Shown: piece by piece, positions 22,430-34,800 of the stretch
How the letters are laid out: every line of letters starts with the position of its first letter
Position numbering within the stretch: position 1 is the first letter of the stretch
Origin: Paramyrothecium sp. XJ0827
Taxonomy: Eukaryota; Ascomycota; Sordariomycetes; Hypocreales; Stachybotryaceae
Direction of reading: 5' to 3'
Assembly: GCA_020881915.1 (NCBI GenBank)
Contig: JAJFPB010000001.1
Location: 2,976,001-3,040,000 of the forward strand
DNA: 64,000 bases
Made by a program: the position numbers and the translations under genes
The notes under the pieces: model-generated
Seen by the model: only the letters and a program-made list of their open reading frames with translations
Database searches by the model: none
What the model was told of the DNA's origin: nothing

Positions 22430-24014
22430 TTACTCCAACTCGAGCACTGCAGGCGCGGTGATGTTCTTGCCCTTCAGGTTCTCGAGGCCTTCACCACCCT
22501 GCAAGCAAGAAAAGTCAGTATTCGAATAGCTAGAAAGGGCATTTTCTGTCCAGGGGTAGGTGTAGAGTGGAACTTACGTAGCTGATCAGAGGAGAAACCT
22601 CCACGCCACCATCTGCCTCAACAACGGCACCGGCCTCCTCGACCCAGCGCTTGCCTTGACCCATGATGTCGCTCTTGCTGGTATCCGGGTCATCCTCACC
22701 CGTGCCACGGGCATTCTTCAAGGGCGAGAACTCATCCTCGCGGCGGACCTCCATGCAGGCGAACTTCTCCAGGGGCAGGAGGGGGAAGACGTCGAAGACG
22801 AACTGCTCGAGCTTGATGCCGTTGGGCTTCTCGGGCTTGACCGTCTCGCCGGTGGAGAGGTCGGCACTGGGGATCTTCTTGCGGGCGACGTGGTGAGGCA
22901 GCTTGTGGGCCCACTGGGGGATGGACTCGAGGAAGCTGAAGGAGTAGTAGTGGTTGACAATGTTGGCGGCGCGGAACTTGAGCACGCCGGCCTGCTTAGG
23001 GTCCTCGGCCTCGGCGGTGGCCTTGTCGATCTCGGAATACTCGACCACGTCAGGCTTGCCGTTCTTGGACAGGATCAACCCGACGGACTCGGTGGCATTG
23101 CGCTTGCGGACGACCTTGGTGGCGATGTCGACCTTGAGGTCGGCAGAAAAGCCGAGGAACACGGGGTCGGCGACCTTGACCAGGCAGTTGTCGACGCAGT
23201 AGGCGTGGATGTGCTGGATGCCGCGCTTGCGCATATCGTCGACGACACCGGATAGGATGAGGGCCTGGTAGATGCCGCCGTTGCCGTCAGGGGCGACGGC
23301 GACCTTGCCCTTGGTCTCGAGCAAGATCTTGCCGTCGTTGGAAATGCAGGGCAGGACGCCCTGCTCGAAGATGAAGACGTTCTCCTTTTTCAGGCCGAAG
23401 TACTTGTTCTCTTCGAAGAAGGCCTCGGTGGGCCCGCGGGTAGGGCCGCTGGTCATGACGTACCAGGGGACAACGACGGAGGCCTTGTCGGCGCCCTTGC
23501 GCTTGGCGGCAAGCTCCTGGACCCGGCGGATTCGCTCGGCCTGGATCTGGAAGAGGGACTTGTGGGAGGGCAGGCCGATGTCGAAGCAGCCCTTGGGGGC
23601 AGAGCTGCCCAGGCGGGTGCCCTGGCCGCCGGCCATGAGGACAACGCCGACCTGGTTGGCGGCAATGAGGTCCAGGCCGGACTCGTACCACTTGTCGATG
23701 TCCTCCTTCTTGGAATCGAGGATGCTAGCAAGGGCGGAGTCTGGTAGCGGCTCGAGGGTGTCGGGCTCGTCGCTGGTCTTGGGGGGGTTCAGGGCGCGGT
23801 CGGTGATGTCGTTGATGTGGGCGGGGTCGAAGCCGGAGAGCTGCTGGTAGAGCGAGGCCTTGTCTGAGCTGCCGAGGGAGTCCCAGAAGGTGAAGACCTG
23901 GTCCTGGCCGGCCTGGGTGTACTTGTCCTTGAGGTCGGCGACGGCCTCGGGGGTGGGCTCGACAGGGGCATCCTTGGAGGAGCCGATGTTGAGGGCTTGC
24001 TTGATCTTGTCCAT
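22430..24014 (-). CDS. UAP1: UDP-N-acetylglucosamine pyrophosphorylase
   Basis: Two exons, 22578-24014 and 22430-22498 (79-nt intron), give 501 residues. It makes UDP-GlcNAc from GlcNAc-1-P and UTP in the cytosol, feeding chitin, N-glycans and GPI anchors. The uridyl-binding loop is plain at about residues 126-145 ([20 protein letters not shown]), followed by [26 protein letters not shown], the FEQGVLPC segment and [12 protein letters not shown] also match the family. The last 22 residues, [16 protein letters not shown]..., come from the small second exon. The start at MDKIKQ fits family length; an in-frame ATG at 24086 would add 24 residues. Confidence 0.95.
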
Positions 24015-24514
24015 TGTGGTTTGTGTGTCTGCTATTTGAGGTGTGATCTGGTGGGTCGTGGAAGTCAGGACTTGTGTCAATGGCAAGGAAGAAAAAGGAA
24101 AAGGGGGTGAGAGAGAATCACGGAGAGTGGAAGGGGGCAGTGTTGGGAGGTTTGAGAGATGATCAGCTTAGCAGAAGGGCTCCTGGGCAAAGCTAAGGTA
24201 AGGCGAGGTAGCCTCGCACCACAAGTGCCGTGAAAGGTGACTTACATGGCGGGGGTAAGGAGGGAGGGGCGGAGCGGTGAGCTTTGGGTTCACAGCGAAT
24301 GTAGGAATTGAGGATGAAAATGAATGGAACGTTTAACAATTAACAGCATGGAAGAGCAGATTACTCGAGCCGTTATAAAGAGCAGGGCACACGAGTGGAA
24401 GGCATGGACGGATCGGGCTCTGGGCCAGGAATAGAACAGAGAGCTTTGCTTTTCGTGTTGCAGTGAGAGTGAGGCGTCATTGCCGCTGCCGCTGCCCCTC
24501 CTCATCCGTCTCAT

Positions 24515-24537
24515 CCCAGGCCAGGCCAGGCCAGGCC
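24515..24537. repeat. CCAGG pentanucleotide repeat
   Basis: Four tandem CCAGG(C) units stand in the UAP1 upstream region. It is a simple repeat with no assigned role. Confidence 0.75.
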
Positions 24538-25067
24538 GAAGCTGAGCCCCTCCAAGAGACGCCGACGGGCTTGTTTTCAGGCCCCTGGTGCCCCGCCAAC
24601 GAGGACTGACCAAGGCACGGTTGCTAGTGCTGCCCACGCCGAGACAAGCTTTGTTCCTATTTGTTGCAGCCGGGGCCCTGCAGGACGCTCCCGAGTCGAT
24701 CGCTGCATGACCGAGGCACCTTGACCCGACCTTGCTTTGCGCCGTCTGTTTGTATTGCTTCTCGGAGGCTGCAGCAACTCAATCTCATCCACAGTGAAAG
24801 GGAAAGGCGCTGCTTCACAGGTTGAGGCAGTGCAACAAAAAGTGCTAGTCAATTCTTACTGGACATGTGTCATACACATATTTCAGTCTCATCCCGAGTT
24901 CATGGGTGACGAATTGAGGAGCCCTGTCGTGTTCAACGTCACAGCCATCCAAATACGAGGTGCCTTCTTCTCGTACCAGCAACGCTATGTTACCACTAGC
25001 GGGAGACGCCCCTGGACGAGAAGTCCAGTCCCTGCTAACTGCCCACGACCCCTTCCCGGTGTCTTGT

Positions 25068-25162
25068 CAGTGATAAAACACCGATATCACCGTTTTGATC
25101 ACTGAATAGTATTCTGGTTAGTCTTTGTAGTGATTAAGACGGTGACATTACTGTTTTATCCC
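25068..25162. repeat. imperfect inverted repeat, possible transposon remnant
   Basis: Left arm 25068-25104 (begins CAGTGATAAAACACC) and right arm about 25128-25162 (ends CTGTTTTATCCC) pair over about 33 bases with about seven mismatches, nearly all transitions. The left arm is also nearly palindromic around GATATC, with CAGTGAT and ATCACTG at its ends. The AT-rich DNA that follows, to about 25640, may belong to the same decayed element. A weak match to the arm occurs near 25635. No transposase frame is visible. Confidence 0.5.
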
Positions 25163-26253
25163 TTTTAAATACGGTGGGTGTGCTGGTAGGTGGATAACGG
25201 AACAGGCGAAGACGCAAAATCTTAGACTCACGGTATTTCCTGCTTATGTTTCTTATAAGTGAATTTATAAATATATTCAAATTTCCTTCCCAAATTCATA
25301 CAAGATCTCCAAATTAGACTCTTGTATACCCACCCTACTTATTATAGAAACGTTCATCTTGAAGTCCACTTCTGTCTGTCGCCCACCTACCGCCACCCAG
25401 TTGCTCGATTTAGCTGCGACCCTACGCCTGTGGTGGCGGGCGGGACCCATTAAAGTACAGCATCTGAACGACTGGTATAAACAGAGACCGAGCAAGCATA
25501 CCCTTCTTCAGACGAGAACCCTTGGCCCCGGGAGACACTGGTCGATTTCCTAATGGAATGGTCTTTTCCCTGCCTTGGGAATTGACTACTGAGTATTATG
25601 CTAATATAAATATATAGCTTCGGGGAAGATTATTGATTTGTGATTTTGCAGTGCCCCCTTTTTTTTTTTTTTTTGGCCTGACTGCCGGGCTACGGTAGGT
25701 ACCGCACTGTCGGCAAGTCGCTGCTAGAAAGAGCTTCGCAAGTCAACCGCAGCTTTGCACCGGAACAACAAGTGCAGAAATACCACGAAGCGAGGAAGAC
25801 GATGCGTCTTCCGTCTTTTCCAGCATTCCACAAGTCACATAAATACCATCATGTCGTAAATCATTCGCGTCTGTCCTTGCATACTGCAACTTGCCGCAAA
25901 AACGTGTAAAGCGGTTTGCTGGGTCCTACCTTTTCCTTTCCGCCACGACGGTACTTCGGTCCAGCCCGTCTAGGATTTCCAGTGGCGACATGTCCCATTG
26001 GCCCAGCTGTGGCTGAACCTGGGAGCTTCTCCCCCGGCATACACGATATATACGCCATCCACCTGCGAAGTATGGCAGTGAGCCAGGCAACGATCTTTTT
26101 GGGAACTGGGTGTAAGAGAGGACACGAGCTGCCTTCGTGAGGACCTCTGGACGGGAAGCGCAAACATTCAAGCACATTCCCAACAGCATCTTCACTCAAA
26201 AAGACACACAAGGCATAGAGGGCTCGCCTCTTATCGCATCACACATTGACGAC

Positions 26254-27153
26254 ATGGCAGAGACGGGATTGGAAAATCACGGCTCGTCCGAGAGCGTAGC
26301 AACCTTCAAAGGGCGTCTGCAGCTCAACAACTTCATGTACCGGGCGTCAGAGCCCCCCGCGCAGCCCAGGCGAAGCTCTCGCCTGTCCGCCTCGCCCGCC
26401 AAACCACTCGTCGCCGACGTGCCCTCGCCGCCCGTCTCGGCCTCCCCAACCCCCAAGCGCAAGTCCGCGCCAGCCAGCCCGGCTCCGTCGCGGAAGAAGC
26501 GCTCGCGTAACAGCTCCGGCTACGCGCCGCCCGCCAAGTACGCCCACCTGGAGGGCATCCCGGACGCCGTCGCGCCCAACCTGCTGGTCCTCTTCGTCGG
26601 CCTCAACCCGGGCATCCAGACGGCCGTCACCGGCCACGCCTACGCCCACCCCTCGAACCTCTTCTGGAAGCTCCTCTACTCCAGCGGCGTCACCCCGCGC
26701 GCCTGCCGCGCCGACGAGGACCGCCAGATGCCCGAGCTGTACTCGCTCGGCCTGACCAACATCGTCTCGCGGCCCAGCCGCAACGGCGCCGAGCTGAGCA
26801 AGCAGGAGATGGACGAGGGCGTCGCCGCCCTCGAGGACAAGGCCCGCCGGTGGCGGCCCGAGTGCATGTGCATCGTCGGCAAGAGCATCTGGGAGAGCAT
26901 TTGGCGCGTCCGCCACGGCTCCAACGTCGGCAGGGCCTTCAAGTACGGCTGGCAGGACGAGGGGGAGAACATGGGCGTCGTGCCCGGCGAGTGGGCCGGC
27001 GCCAAGGTCTTCGTGGCGAGCAGCACCAGCGGGCTGGCTGCCACGCTGTCACCGGCTGAGAAGCAGAAAATCTGGGATGAGCTTGGAGGCTGGGTCAAGG
27101 CCAGGCGGGCTGAGAGGGAGGAGCGAGAAAGAGCAGAGGCCATACCAGAGTAG
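26254..27153 (+). CDS. G/T mismatch-specific thymine/uracil DNA glycosylase (TDG/MUG family)
   Basis: Single exon, 299 residues. The enzyme removes thymine or uracil from G:T and G:U mispairs and starts base excision repair in the nucleus. The N-terminal 95 residues are disordered and basic with SP motifs and KRSR-type nuclear signals. The catalytic fold starts at about residue 110: LFVGLNPGIQTAVTG contains the GxNPG motif whose Asn activates water. HPSNLFWKLLYSSG, GLTNIVSRPSR and the second active-site segment VASSTSGLAA follow. The start at 26254 (MAETG) is chosen; an in-frame ATG at 26137 would add 39 residues lacking family features. It is convergent with ARP4. Confidence 0.92.
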   Translation: MAETGLENHGSSESVATFKGRLQLNNFMYRASEPPAQPRRSSRLSASPAKPLVADVPSPPVSASPTPKRKSAPASPAPSRKKRSRNSSGYAPPAKYAHLEGIPDAVAPNLLVLFVGLNPGIQTAVTGHAYAHPSNLFWKLLYSSGVTPRACRADEDRQMPELYSLGLTNIVSRPSRNGAELSKQEMDEGVAALEDKARRWRPECMCIVGKSIWESIWRVRHGSNVGRAFKYGWQDEGENMGVVPGEWAGAKVFVASSTSGLAATLSPAEKQKIWDELGGWVKARRAEREERERAEAIPE

Positions 27154-27483
27154 CGGGCGCCCCCTCAACAGCCCTCCTCGTGTATAAACATCAGGCATAG
27201 ACGGCGTGGTTGTATTCTAGCTGTAGTCTCAGAGTTAAGAAAGATAAATCAAAACTGCTTGGCATGAAACTGAGTTGCGATGTCCTAGGGCTACAGATGC
27301 AGCGTAAGCAAAGTCGGTTCTGACAATCTGTTTTTTTTTTTTTTTTTGGCAAGATCTTTCTTTTCATCCTCTACCTCAGGAAACGTTCACATGAGTATCC
27401 CAACTCCATACGCCAGGGTTCTTTTTGACCACCTTCCTCTAGGGCTGCCTGAACTAACAAATCACTAGTCAACCCGCCGTTCC
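27154..27483. other. convergent 3' region TDG / ARP4
   Basis: 330 bp between stops. A T17 tract lies at 27331-27347; on the minus strand it reads as poly-A downstream of ARP4. No gene was seen. Confidence 0.5.
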
Positions 27484-28966
27484 TCACTTGCACCTCTTCT
27501 CGACGATGCCCGGGCCGTTCTCTTCGTACTCCTTCCTCGATATCCACATCTGGTGGAACGTGCCCAGACTGGCCAGGATGCTTCCGCCGATCCAAGCACC
27601 GAACCGGCGCTCGCTCGTCAGGCCAGCGGCGTGGATCTTGATCTTCAAGCCGGGGTACATGGCCGTCAGCTCGTTGTTCAGACGATCGTTGAAGCCGTTG
27701 ATCAGACTGGTGCTTCCGGTAACGACGACGTTGGCGAGGAGGTTGCCACGCAGGTCGACGTCAACAGCGCCGAGAGCGGCCTTGATGAGCTCGGGGATCG
27801 TCTGCGCCTTGGTCAAGCGATCCGCCTCAGGCAATGGGTAGCCAGCTGTTTCGTCCCACAGACCCTCCGTCGCCTTGAAGCGCTGCTCCCGCCACATCTG
27901 GTTGTAGCCGTCGGGCATCTCGAAGACACGGCCGGGTTGCGACTTGACGTAGTCCTCATTGCCGGGGGCATTGTAGCGGCCGGGCCCGCGCCACACCTCG
28001 ACCACGGACTCCTTGAACTCGGTGAGCACACGCTCGTCCTCGTAGGCTCGGAAGGAGTTGTGGATCTCGAAGGGGAACTTGCGCAGGCGCGCTTGGGCGG
28101 GTGCGCCGGCGTCAACGGGCGACTTGTTCTCCACCATAAAGGTAGGCACGAGGTCGACCTTGGGCTCCGATGTCTCCCACATGCTGCGGATCTGGGACGA
28201 AAGCCAGAGACCGCCGGCTGGAGACCGCTGGATGGATCGCTTAAGCACCATGCCGTCGTGAATAGCCGTGACAGATGTGTTGGCGCCGCCAACATCAATG
28301 ACAAGGGCAGTAGCCTTGCCAGCAGCAAACGCCGCCAAGACAGGTGTGCGGCTCAGCCAAAAGGCCGGGCAACCCCAGTTCTCCATGATGATCTCAATTG
28401 CCTTCTCCCTGGACTTGGGTGTGTTCCAAGGCGCCTCCGTCATCAGGAGCGGGTTCTCCTGCAGGGCCTTCTCTTGCGCCTCTGCCGTCGCGTCGTCCAT
28501 GGCCACGTCGCCTTCGCCGTCCTGGTCCTTCACGTCGTCGTTCAGGCCGTTCTTGGCTGGCGGGGTCGGCCTCTCCGGTTGCAGGCGCTTGACGAGCATG
28601 TGTTCCCAGAGCTTGCCTGCCACGTCCCAGTCCTCGACGACGCTGTCGCGGTTCATGTAGTTGCGCACCTCGAAGTCCGCTCGCGGGATGATACATTCGT
28701 CGCCGAAGAGATCGCGGGGAGGGTCACTCGTGACGTGACCGTAGAAGGACGGGAATATGGACTTGGGAACATCTTCGCCTGCGAAACCTGCCCGCGTGTT
28801 GCAGTACCCAGGGTCAAGAACAAGGGCAGAGACCTCGTCTGTTGAAGCCAGTCAGCCACTGTCAGCGGGATTGCGCAAATGGCACGTCACGCGTCGGATA
28901 AAATGACTAACCTCCTCCGTAGATATCGGTCGGCTGCACGGCCGAGGACAAGGGCTGTTGAGCCAT
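27484..28966 (-). CDS. ARP4: actin-related protein 4 (Arp4/BAF53)
   Basis: Two exons, 28912-28966 and 27484-28838 (73-nt intron), give 469 residues. Arp4 is the nuclear actin-related subunit shared by the NuA4 acetyltransferase and the INO80 and SWR1 remodellers. The 18-residue first exon reads MAQQPLSSAVQPTDIYGG. Exon 2 opens with the actin phosphate-loop segment DEVSALVLDPGYCNTRAGFAG, then VPKSIFPSFYG. Further actin-fold motifs are LVIDVGGANTSVTA, VVVTGSTSLINGF and AWIGGSILASLGTF near the C-terminus, which ends EKRCK. An Asp/Glu-rich insert at about residues 95-120 is typical of Arp4. It is divergent from the LysRS gene across 583 bp. Confidence 0.95.
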
Positions 28967-29549
28967 GGTTGTGGTTCCGTCAATTGGCGATGTGGAGTTT
29001 GGGGGGTGCTGTGATCCGAGCTGTCGCGTCGGCAGCAAAATTCAAGTACAAGGTGGTTGGCAAGCTCACCTCACCGAGGACAAGGCAAGGCAACACCAAC
29101 TTCACCTGATCTGTGGCGCAGCTGTTGTGGCGCGGCGCCTCTGCACCGCAGGTGGGGTGTGGAATTCGTACTAGCGCGGTAATATCATTTTTCCTATAAA
29201 ATTTGAAACTGCTTAACTAATAAGAGTGCTACAATTTTTCGCCTCTTCTACATCAAGCTCCTTCAAGGCGGCCTCCAGAGCGTAGATTATGTGCCTCCAC
29301 GTTCAGTGGAGTGCTGTTCTCGCGCCGTTGCTATGATTGTAAGTCCTTTCTTCTATCGTTCCACTCAATCGTACATTTTTCTTTTCCATCATCATGATGA
29401 TCTCCGCATTGCCTTAGAACCGCTGCGAATGACACAGCTTTGCTGTTGGTTGATTATACTATGCCACTATCTGAACCTCTTCTCGTTCCATCTTTACACC
29501 GAAGCACTCTTCTTCGAGAATCCAAGATTAACAAGACTCTGTAGGCACG
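28967..29549. promoter_or_regulatory. divergent promoter ARP4 / mitochondrial LysRS
   Basis: 583 bp between outward-facing starts. A GTAAGT at 29340 after an ATG could be a leader splice site. No coding frame is convincing. Confidence 0.5.
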
Positions 29550-31464
29550 ATGAGTCACGTTCATTGCCTCCGGCTGGCTCGCCAGTCCACAAGTTCACAT
29601 CTACCCACGACCCTCGTGAGCCCTCGCCTCATCCAATCACGTCGTCCACTCTTGAGGACATGGACGAGGACTTCTACGTCGGCACCTCTTTCTAGGTTTG
29701 CCTCCAGCGCTTCTGGGTCTGCGGGCAGAGTTTCGCGGTTTGCCGAACTCGCGGAGACCGAAGACCAGTCGCCATTCAAACGGCATCGACTGGCAGAGTT
29801 CGCCAAAGATGAGGAAAGTGAGGATCCGCTCTTCACCGAGCTTTATCCTCGCATACAATCCTCCTCCTTGAGAATGTCGGTCGCGGAGTTCTTGGATACG
29901 TTCCACGAGAAGCTGAAGGATGAAGATCTGCCTCCGGTCGTAATCAATGGTCGCGTGCGGCGCGTTCACGTCGTCGGAAACAACTTGATGTTTGTCGACG
30001 TTGTGAATGAGTTTCGCAAAGTTCAGGTCATGTTGAGTCGGAAAAAGTGCATCCCCGAACAGACTTTTGGTCAGCAAAAGTTTGCCATGTTCCGGAACAT
30101 GCTTCAAGTAGGCGATCATATCTGTAAGTCAACTGCAACAGTCATGTCTGTCACCATAGACTAATCATCCTGTAGCCGTCAAGGGCAGACGCACCCTCAC
30201 AAACACAGGGTCGCGAACACTGGAAGCCATTGAGCTTCCCGAGCTCCTGTCACCTACTATGGAGCAAATCCCAGAAACACTCACTGATCCCAAGAGGAGA
30301 ATGCAAGAGCGGCATGTTGACATGCTCGTCAACCAGGAGGCTGTAGACATTCTCCGGCTTCGCTCAGAAATTATGAGGCATATGCGGGATTATTTCCACT
30401 CCAAGAGGTTCCTTGAGTTCCAAACTCCCATCCTCGCAGAGAACGCTGGTGGTGCTATCGCTCGTCCCTTCGTCACCAAGGCCACCGAATTTCGAGACAA
30501 GGACATGGCTCTCCGCATAGCGCCAGAGCTTTGGCTTAAGCGACTCGTCGTTGGCGGTATCGAAAAGGTCTTCGAAATAGGACCTGCTTTCCGAAACGAA
30601 GGCATCGACGCCACGCACAACCCCGAATTCACTACGTGTGAATTCTACAGCGCTTACTCCAATCTGTCCGATCTTATGCGAGAAACAGAGGAGCTACTAT
30701 GTAGCCTAGCTAGGCATTCGCAAGAGCTCATCTCAAAGGAGTTCACCGCGCTGCCGCCCATCGATTTGAGCCGGTTTGTTCGTCCATTCAAGAAGGTTGA
30801 ATTTGTCCCGGCTCTTGAGGCAGCTATGGGTATCCGCCTGCCCAAACTTTCTGCAGAGGATGCATTGCCCGAGCTCCTCGCAATCCTCAAATTATCCAAA
30901 ATTCACATCCCTGGCGAAGCACCTGACAGTCTTCCCAAACTCCTTGACCGGCTTGCGGCGATATATATCGAGCCCATGTCCATGGAGGAGCCCATCTTCC
31001 TCATCAATCAGCCGGCCTGCATGTCTCCCCTTGCCAAATCGTTCCTCTGTCCGACGACATATCAGTTGGTCTCCGCTCGTGCTGAGCTTTTCATTGGTGG
31101 GCGCGAGCTAGCCAACATGTATGAAGAGGAGAACAACCCTCTGGAACAAAGACGCAAGCTGGAGTCGCACCGAGCCTTGGTCAACATGTCCAACGGCGAG
31201 GTCGGCGTCCGCGTGCCCGAAGCGTCGGACGATTCCGCCTCTGCGGATACCTCCGATGGCGACGCTTCCCCTCTAGATCAAAGCTTTATCAAGGCATTGG
31301 AGTACGGATTGCCACCTACCGGTGGATGGGGTTGCGGAGTGGAGCGTTTGGTCATGCTCTTCTCTGGCGCCAACCGCATTAGTGACTGCCTCAGCTTTGG
31401 AACCCTTCGTCATGTCGTCGCCGTGTCGGCAGCCGAGGATTCCAAGGATCGCGAATCTTCCTAA
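29550..31464 (+). CDS. MSK1: lysyl-tRNA synthetase, mitochondrial (class II)
   Basis: Two exons, 29550-30123 and 30176-31464 (52-nt intron), give 620 residues. It charges mitochondrial tRNA-Lys. The first 55 residues are Arg/Ser/Thr-rich with almost no acid (RLARQSTSSH, RRPLLRTWTR), fitting a matrix presequence. An OB-fold anticodon-binding domain follows (INGRVRRVHVVGNNLMFVDV). Class II motif 2 is FRNEGIDATHNPEFT. Motif 3 is GWGCGVERLVMLFSG close to the C-terminus. A family-typical NMYEEENNPLEQRRK segment precedes it, but with a Ser/Asp-rich insert between the two. Placement as mitochondrial rather than cytosolic rests on the presequence and on a divergent catalytic domain. Confidence 0.9.
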
Positions 31465-31893
31465 AGCGTGTAATATTTCTGGCATTATCATGCCAATTGT
31501 ATAAATGGTCGTCACAGCGTTTGTTTTTTACAATATCCAAATGTAGATAGATTTGTACTTCATACCTCAGCCGTTGTAAGATTATTGTATGAGCATAACG
31601 ATAGGCATATCGAGTAAACAGCCGCTCATGGCTTTCAACCCCTCATGCTGGGAACTCTGGGACTTAGGCCTGCATGTCACTTGAATACCAAGTACGGCTT
31701 GGATACATGGCCACAACCGGCCTGTGCATATTTGCGAATTCTATTCCAATTGTGATGCTATCGAACCACGACGCAGTATGGTACCGCAACGCAGCCTTTT
31801 TCATTTCATACCTAATGCTTCCATGTACCCACACCGTAGGAAGGAAGAGCTGAGTGCGGATTGCTTCCTCCCACGCTTAGCCACGGAGTTTGT
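31465..31893. other. convergent 3' region LysRS / FN3 gene
   Basis: 429 bp of AT-rich DNA between stops; no gene seen. Confidence 0.5.
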
Positions 31894-34800
31894 TTAATCT
31901 TCCTCGGGTGCTCTCTCGATCTCCAGGCTCTCCTTCTCCTTCGACGATGCGTCCTTGCCCTTTTTCTTCATGAAGCGCCAAGTGCTCATGCGTCCCTCCT
32001 TAATGCTGTCCTTGGACCTTGCGGGTCCAAGATATGGGCTGCTAGTCCCGCTGTCGAAGCTGCGGCCGAGCTGAGTAACGTCCTCGCCGAGATCATCTAA
32101 ATCGCCAATGCTTGAACGGTGTTCTGTGGGGGTGTTTTTATCCGAGTTAGTGGCACTGCCAGGCCCCTTCTTAAAGAGACTCGAGTCTTTGCCTAGGCGA
32201 GAAGACAAGCTGAACTTTCCTGAGCTTCCCTTTCGGAACAGTTTCCTAACAACGTTCTCGGGGTCCTTCATGCTTGACGCAGAGCCTGGGTTCATCTCTG
32301 ACGGTGTGTTCGATAAAGTGGAGTCCAGTGGCAACGATTCGTGAGACTCCGAAACCGATGTTTGCGTGTGAACGGAATACGTATCTCGGGACATCCGTGA
32401 GTCAGAAGGCGAGTCGTCGGATGCAGGTGGAAGTTCGATACTTGGTGTGACGACTTCCTTTCCCTTGCCTTTCACATCCTTTCCCTTTTCCTTGTTCCGT
32501 TCCTTGTCCTTGCCCCTTGACTTATCTTTGTCTGGATTAGTATCCTTATCCTTGTCTTTGCGGAAGATGTGACCCATAAACGTGGGGGCAGCCGGATTCA
32601 AACGCTGAGCCATGGACTTTGAGACTCCTGGAGGGCGAGATCCAATGACACCGACTTGACTTGGTGATGTCTGAGGATCCAACAAATCATCCTCGTCCAA
32701 GATTTCGTCATCGGCCGAAGCGAGTGTGGTTGTCAATGCGGATGGAGACCCATGGTGCGAAGCATGGCGAGATGCGTTGCGTGACGCCCAGCGAGCATCG
32801 CCCGGTGACCACAGCCTGTTCTTGCTCAAAAAGGCAATGTCGCCTGGGGCTCCCCAAATGGAGCTACTATCGGTTGAAGGACGTGGGAGATCCGAGGACG
32901 CAATCGAAGCTGGTCTCGAGTTCTGGCGATCGCGGTCTGAGAAAAAAGCGTTGGCTGAACTCGTGAACACGCCTAAGCGGCGCGATGAGAATGGTTTGGA
33001 ATGCGCTGCTTGGTTTGCAAGGCTGCCATCTAGAGCTGTTGAATTCCGGTTCATCCACGACAGACTGAGTCTTCGTTTATTACCGAGCAATTCATTTTCG
33101 TCAGTGCCGCGCGGGAACGATTGACTTTGGCCTGCTTTGAGAGTCCCGATAGGAGGGCCGCCGTCGTCTGATGCCTTCGGCCCTCTGCTGCGCTGGAAAG
33201 TTGATAACAGACTGGTAAGTCTATGGCCGGATGCCTGAGGGGCACTTGGTGACGAGTTTAATGTAGGTCTATGCTCGCCACTGTCTGCATATTGGGGAAA
33301 CGGCAGGTTGTAACTCGACCCTTGCGGGCTCGAAATGGCACTGAACGAACGCGTCGATGACGAGGGAGATTGAGGATCATCTTCACCAGCGGTGATTGCT
33401 TCCGGTAGAAAGGAGCTTTCCCTCGACCTTCCATCCAACCCCTCTGTGTCATCAAAGATGTCGGACGGGAGCAGTGCGTGAGCAGTTGGGCTGAGCGGCC
33501 CGCTGGCAGCTTTGAAATCAGCTTCCTCGTGTGCCCTGTTCGTCGGTATATCCACAAAAAACGAGGGAGCGAACCCGGAATTGCTGAAGCCCGTGGCTGG
33601 CTTGTACTGAGAATCGGAAACGGCGAATTGACTCGGTGGGGACAAGGAGTTGCTATTGTGACTCAAACGTTTCGCCTGGTTGGAAAGTGTAGGATCAAAG
33701 TCGTGTGCTGCAGGTGCATCTCCAGGATTATAGAAGGCCAGGCCTGACTGATGTTGTATGCTCAGCTGCTCGGCCAAAATACGGATATGCTGATCCAGTT
33801 GATGTCCTTTTTTGGTCTCGGAAACCAACTGATTGTGCAACTCCTTCCGTTTAGCATCCCAATCTCTCTTGATCAAGACATCACTTTCCTTCCACTGCTC
33901 ATCGTCGGCTCCTGGAAGCTGTTCTCGGGCCTCTTTTAAGTCCTGTAGCTGCTTGCCCTTGTCTTTCAGCTCTGCCTCGAGTTCGGCACAATTTTCCTGG
34001 AGCTCGGAATTGGCTTCATCAAGTTTGAGAACGTCACAGTCCCTCTTTTGCTCCAACTCGGTCTTTTGAGCTTCGAAACCCTGCCTGTCCCTTTTCATGC
34101 GCTCTATCTCGTTCTCGAGCTTGGTGATGTTGTCTCTGACTTTGGATTTCTTATTCTCCTTGTCTCTCAACTGTTGTTCCCTTTTGGCGCGCTCCTTCTC
34201 CGCAGCTCGCATCTGTTCCATGGTCGTACGAACCATAGATTTCAGCTGGGTTGTTTGCTCATCCTTTTCTTTCAGGGCCAGCCTTTTCCGTTCTTTCTCC
34301 TTCTTCAGCTCATCTTCTTGGCTTTGGGATTCTGCTTCATCCTTGGCATAGAGTGATAGAGTATCGTCGATTTCCTTCCTAATGGCCTCGAACTTGCGAT
34401 TGAGTTCGTCGAGAGACAGTTGCGGACCGTCTAGAGCGGGTGACTTCAGGGGTGGCTGGTCCATGCTCGCAACAGAAGGAGAATGTCGACGATTCACAGT
34501 GTTTCTTCGTTGTCCAGGGGCCGTGGTAGCCGTATCTCGAGTTGCCACAGCGGTTCCATCTAGAACCGGAGCTGCCTCAACCGAGGGCACCGAATTCTTT
34601 TGCGTCCCTGCATCCTCACTCTCCTCAACAGTCCCGATCCGAGGGGTATCGTGCTCTGCGAAGCTGGTGGGCAGTCTGGAGTCGCCAAGCCGCGGCTTGC
34701 CATCTTTGCCGAAGGTGCGCAACCGCACGACGGGACTACCAGCCTGGAAGTTGTTCGGGCCGATGGCGACAACACGAATGTTATAGAAATGATCTGGCTT

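Larger units (their letters stand above)
24015..26253. other. 2.2 kb gene-poor spacer
   Basis: The first 700 bp are the GC-rich UAP1 promoter with a CCAGG pentamer repeat near 24516. From about 25060 to 25640 the sequence turns AT-rich and holds an imperfect inverted repeat, listed separately. A T16 tract lies at 25659-25674. Short frames in the region (24737-25105 plus, 25277-25495 minus) show no domain. The last few hundred bases before 26254 belong to the TDG promoter. Confidence 0.55.

Noticed and set aside
24737..25105. 122-codon plus frame upstream of the inverted repeat
   Set aside because: Runs into the inverted repeat and shows no family resemblance.
27553..28845. 430-codon plus-strand frame opposite ARP4
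   Set aside because: It is the mirror of a GC-rich actin-family exon. Its translation has no domain, while the minus strand encodes a perfect Arp4.
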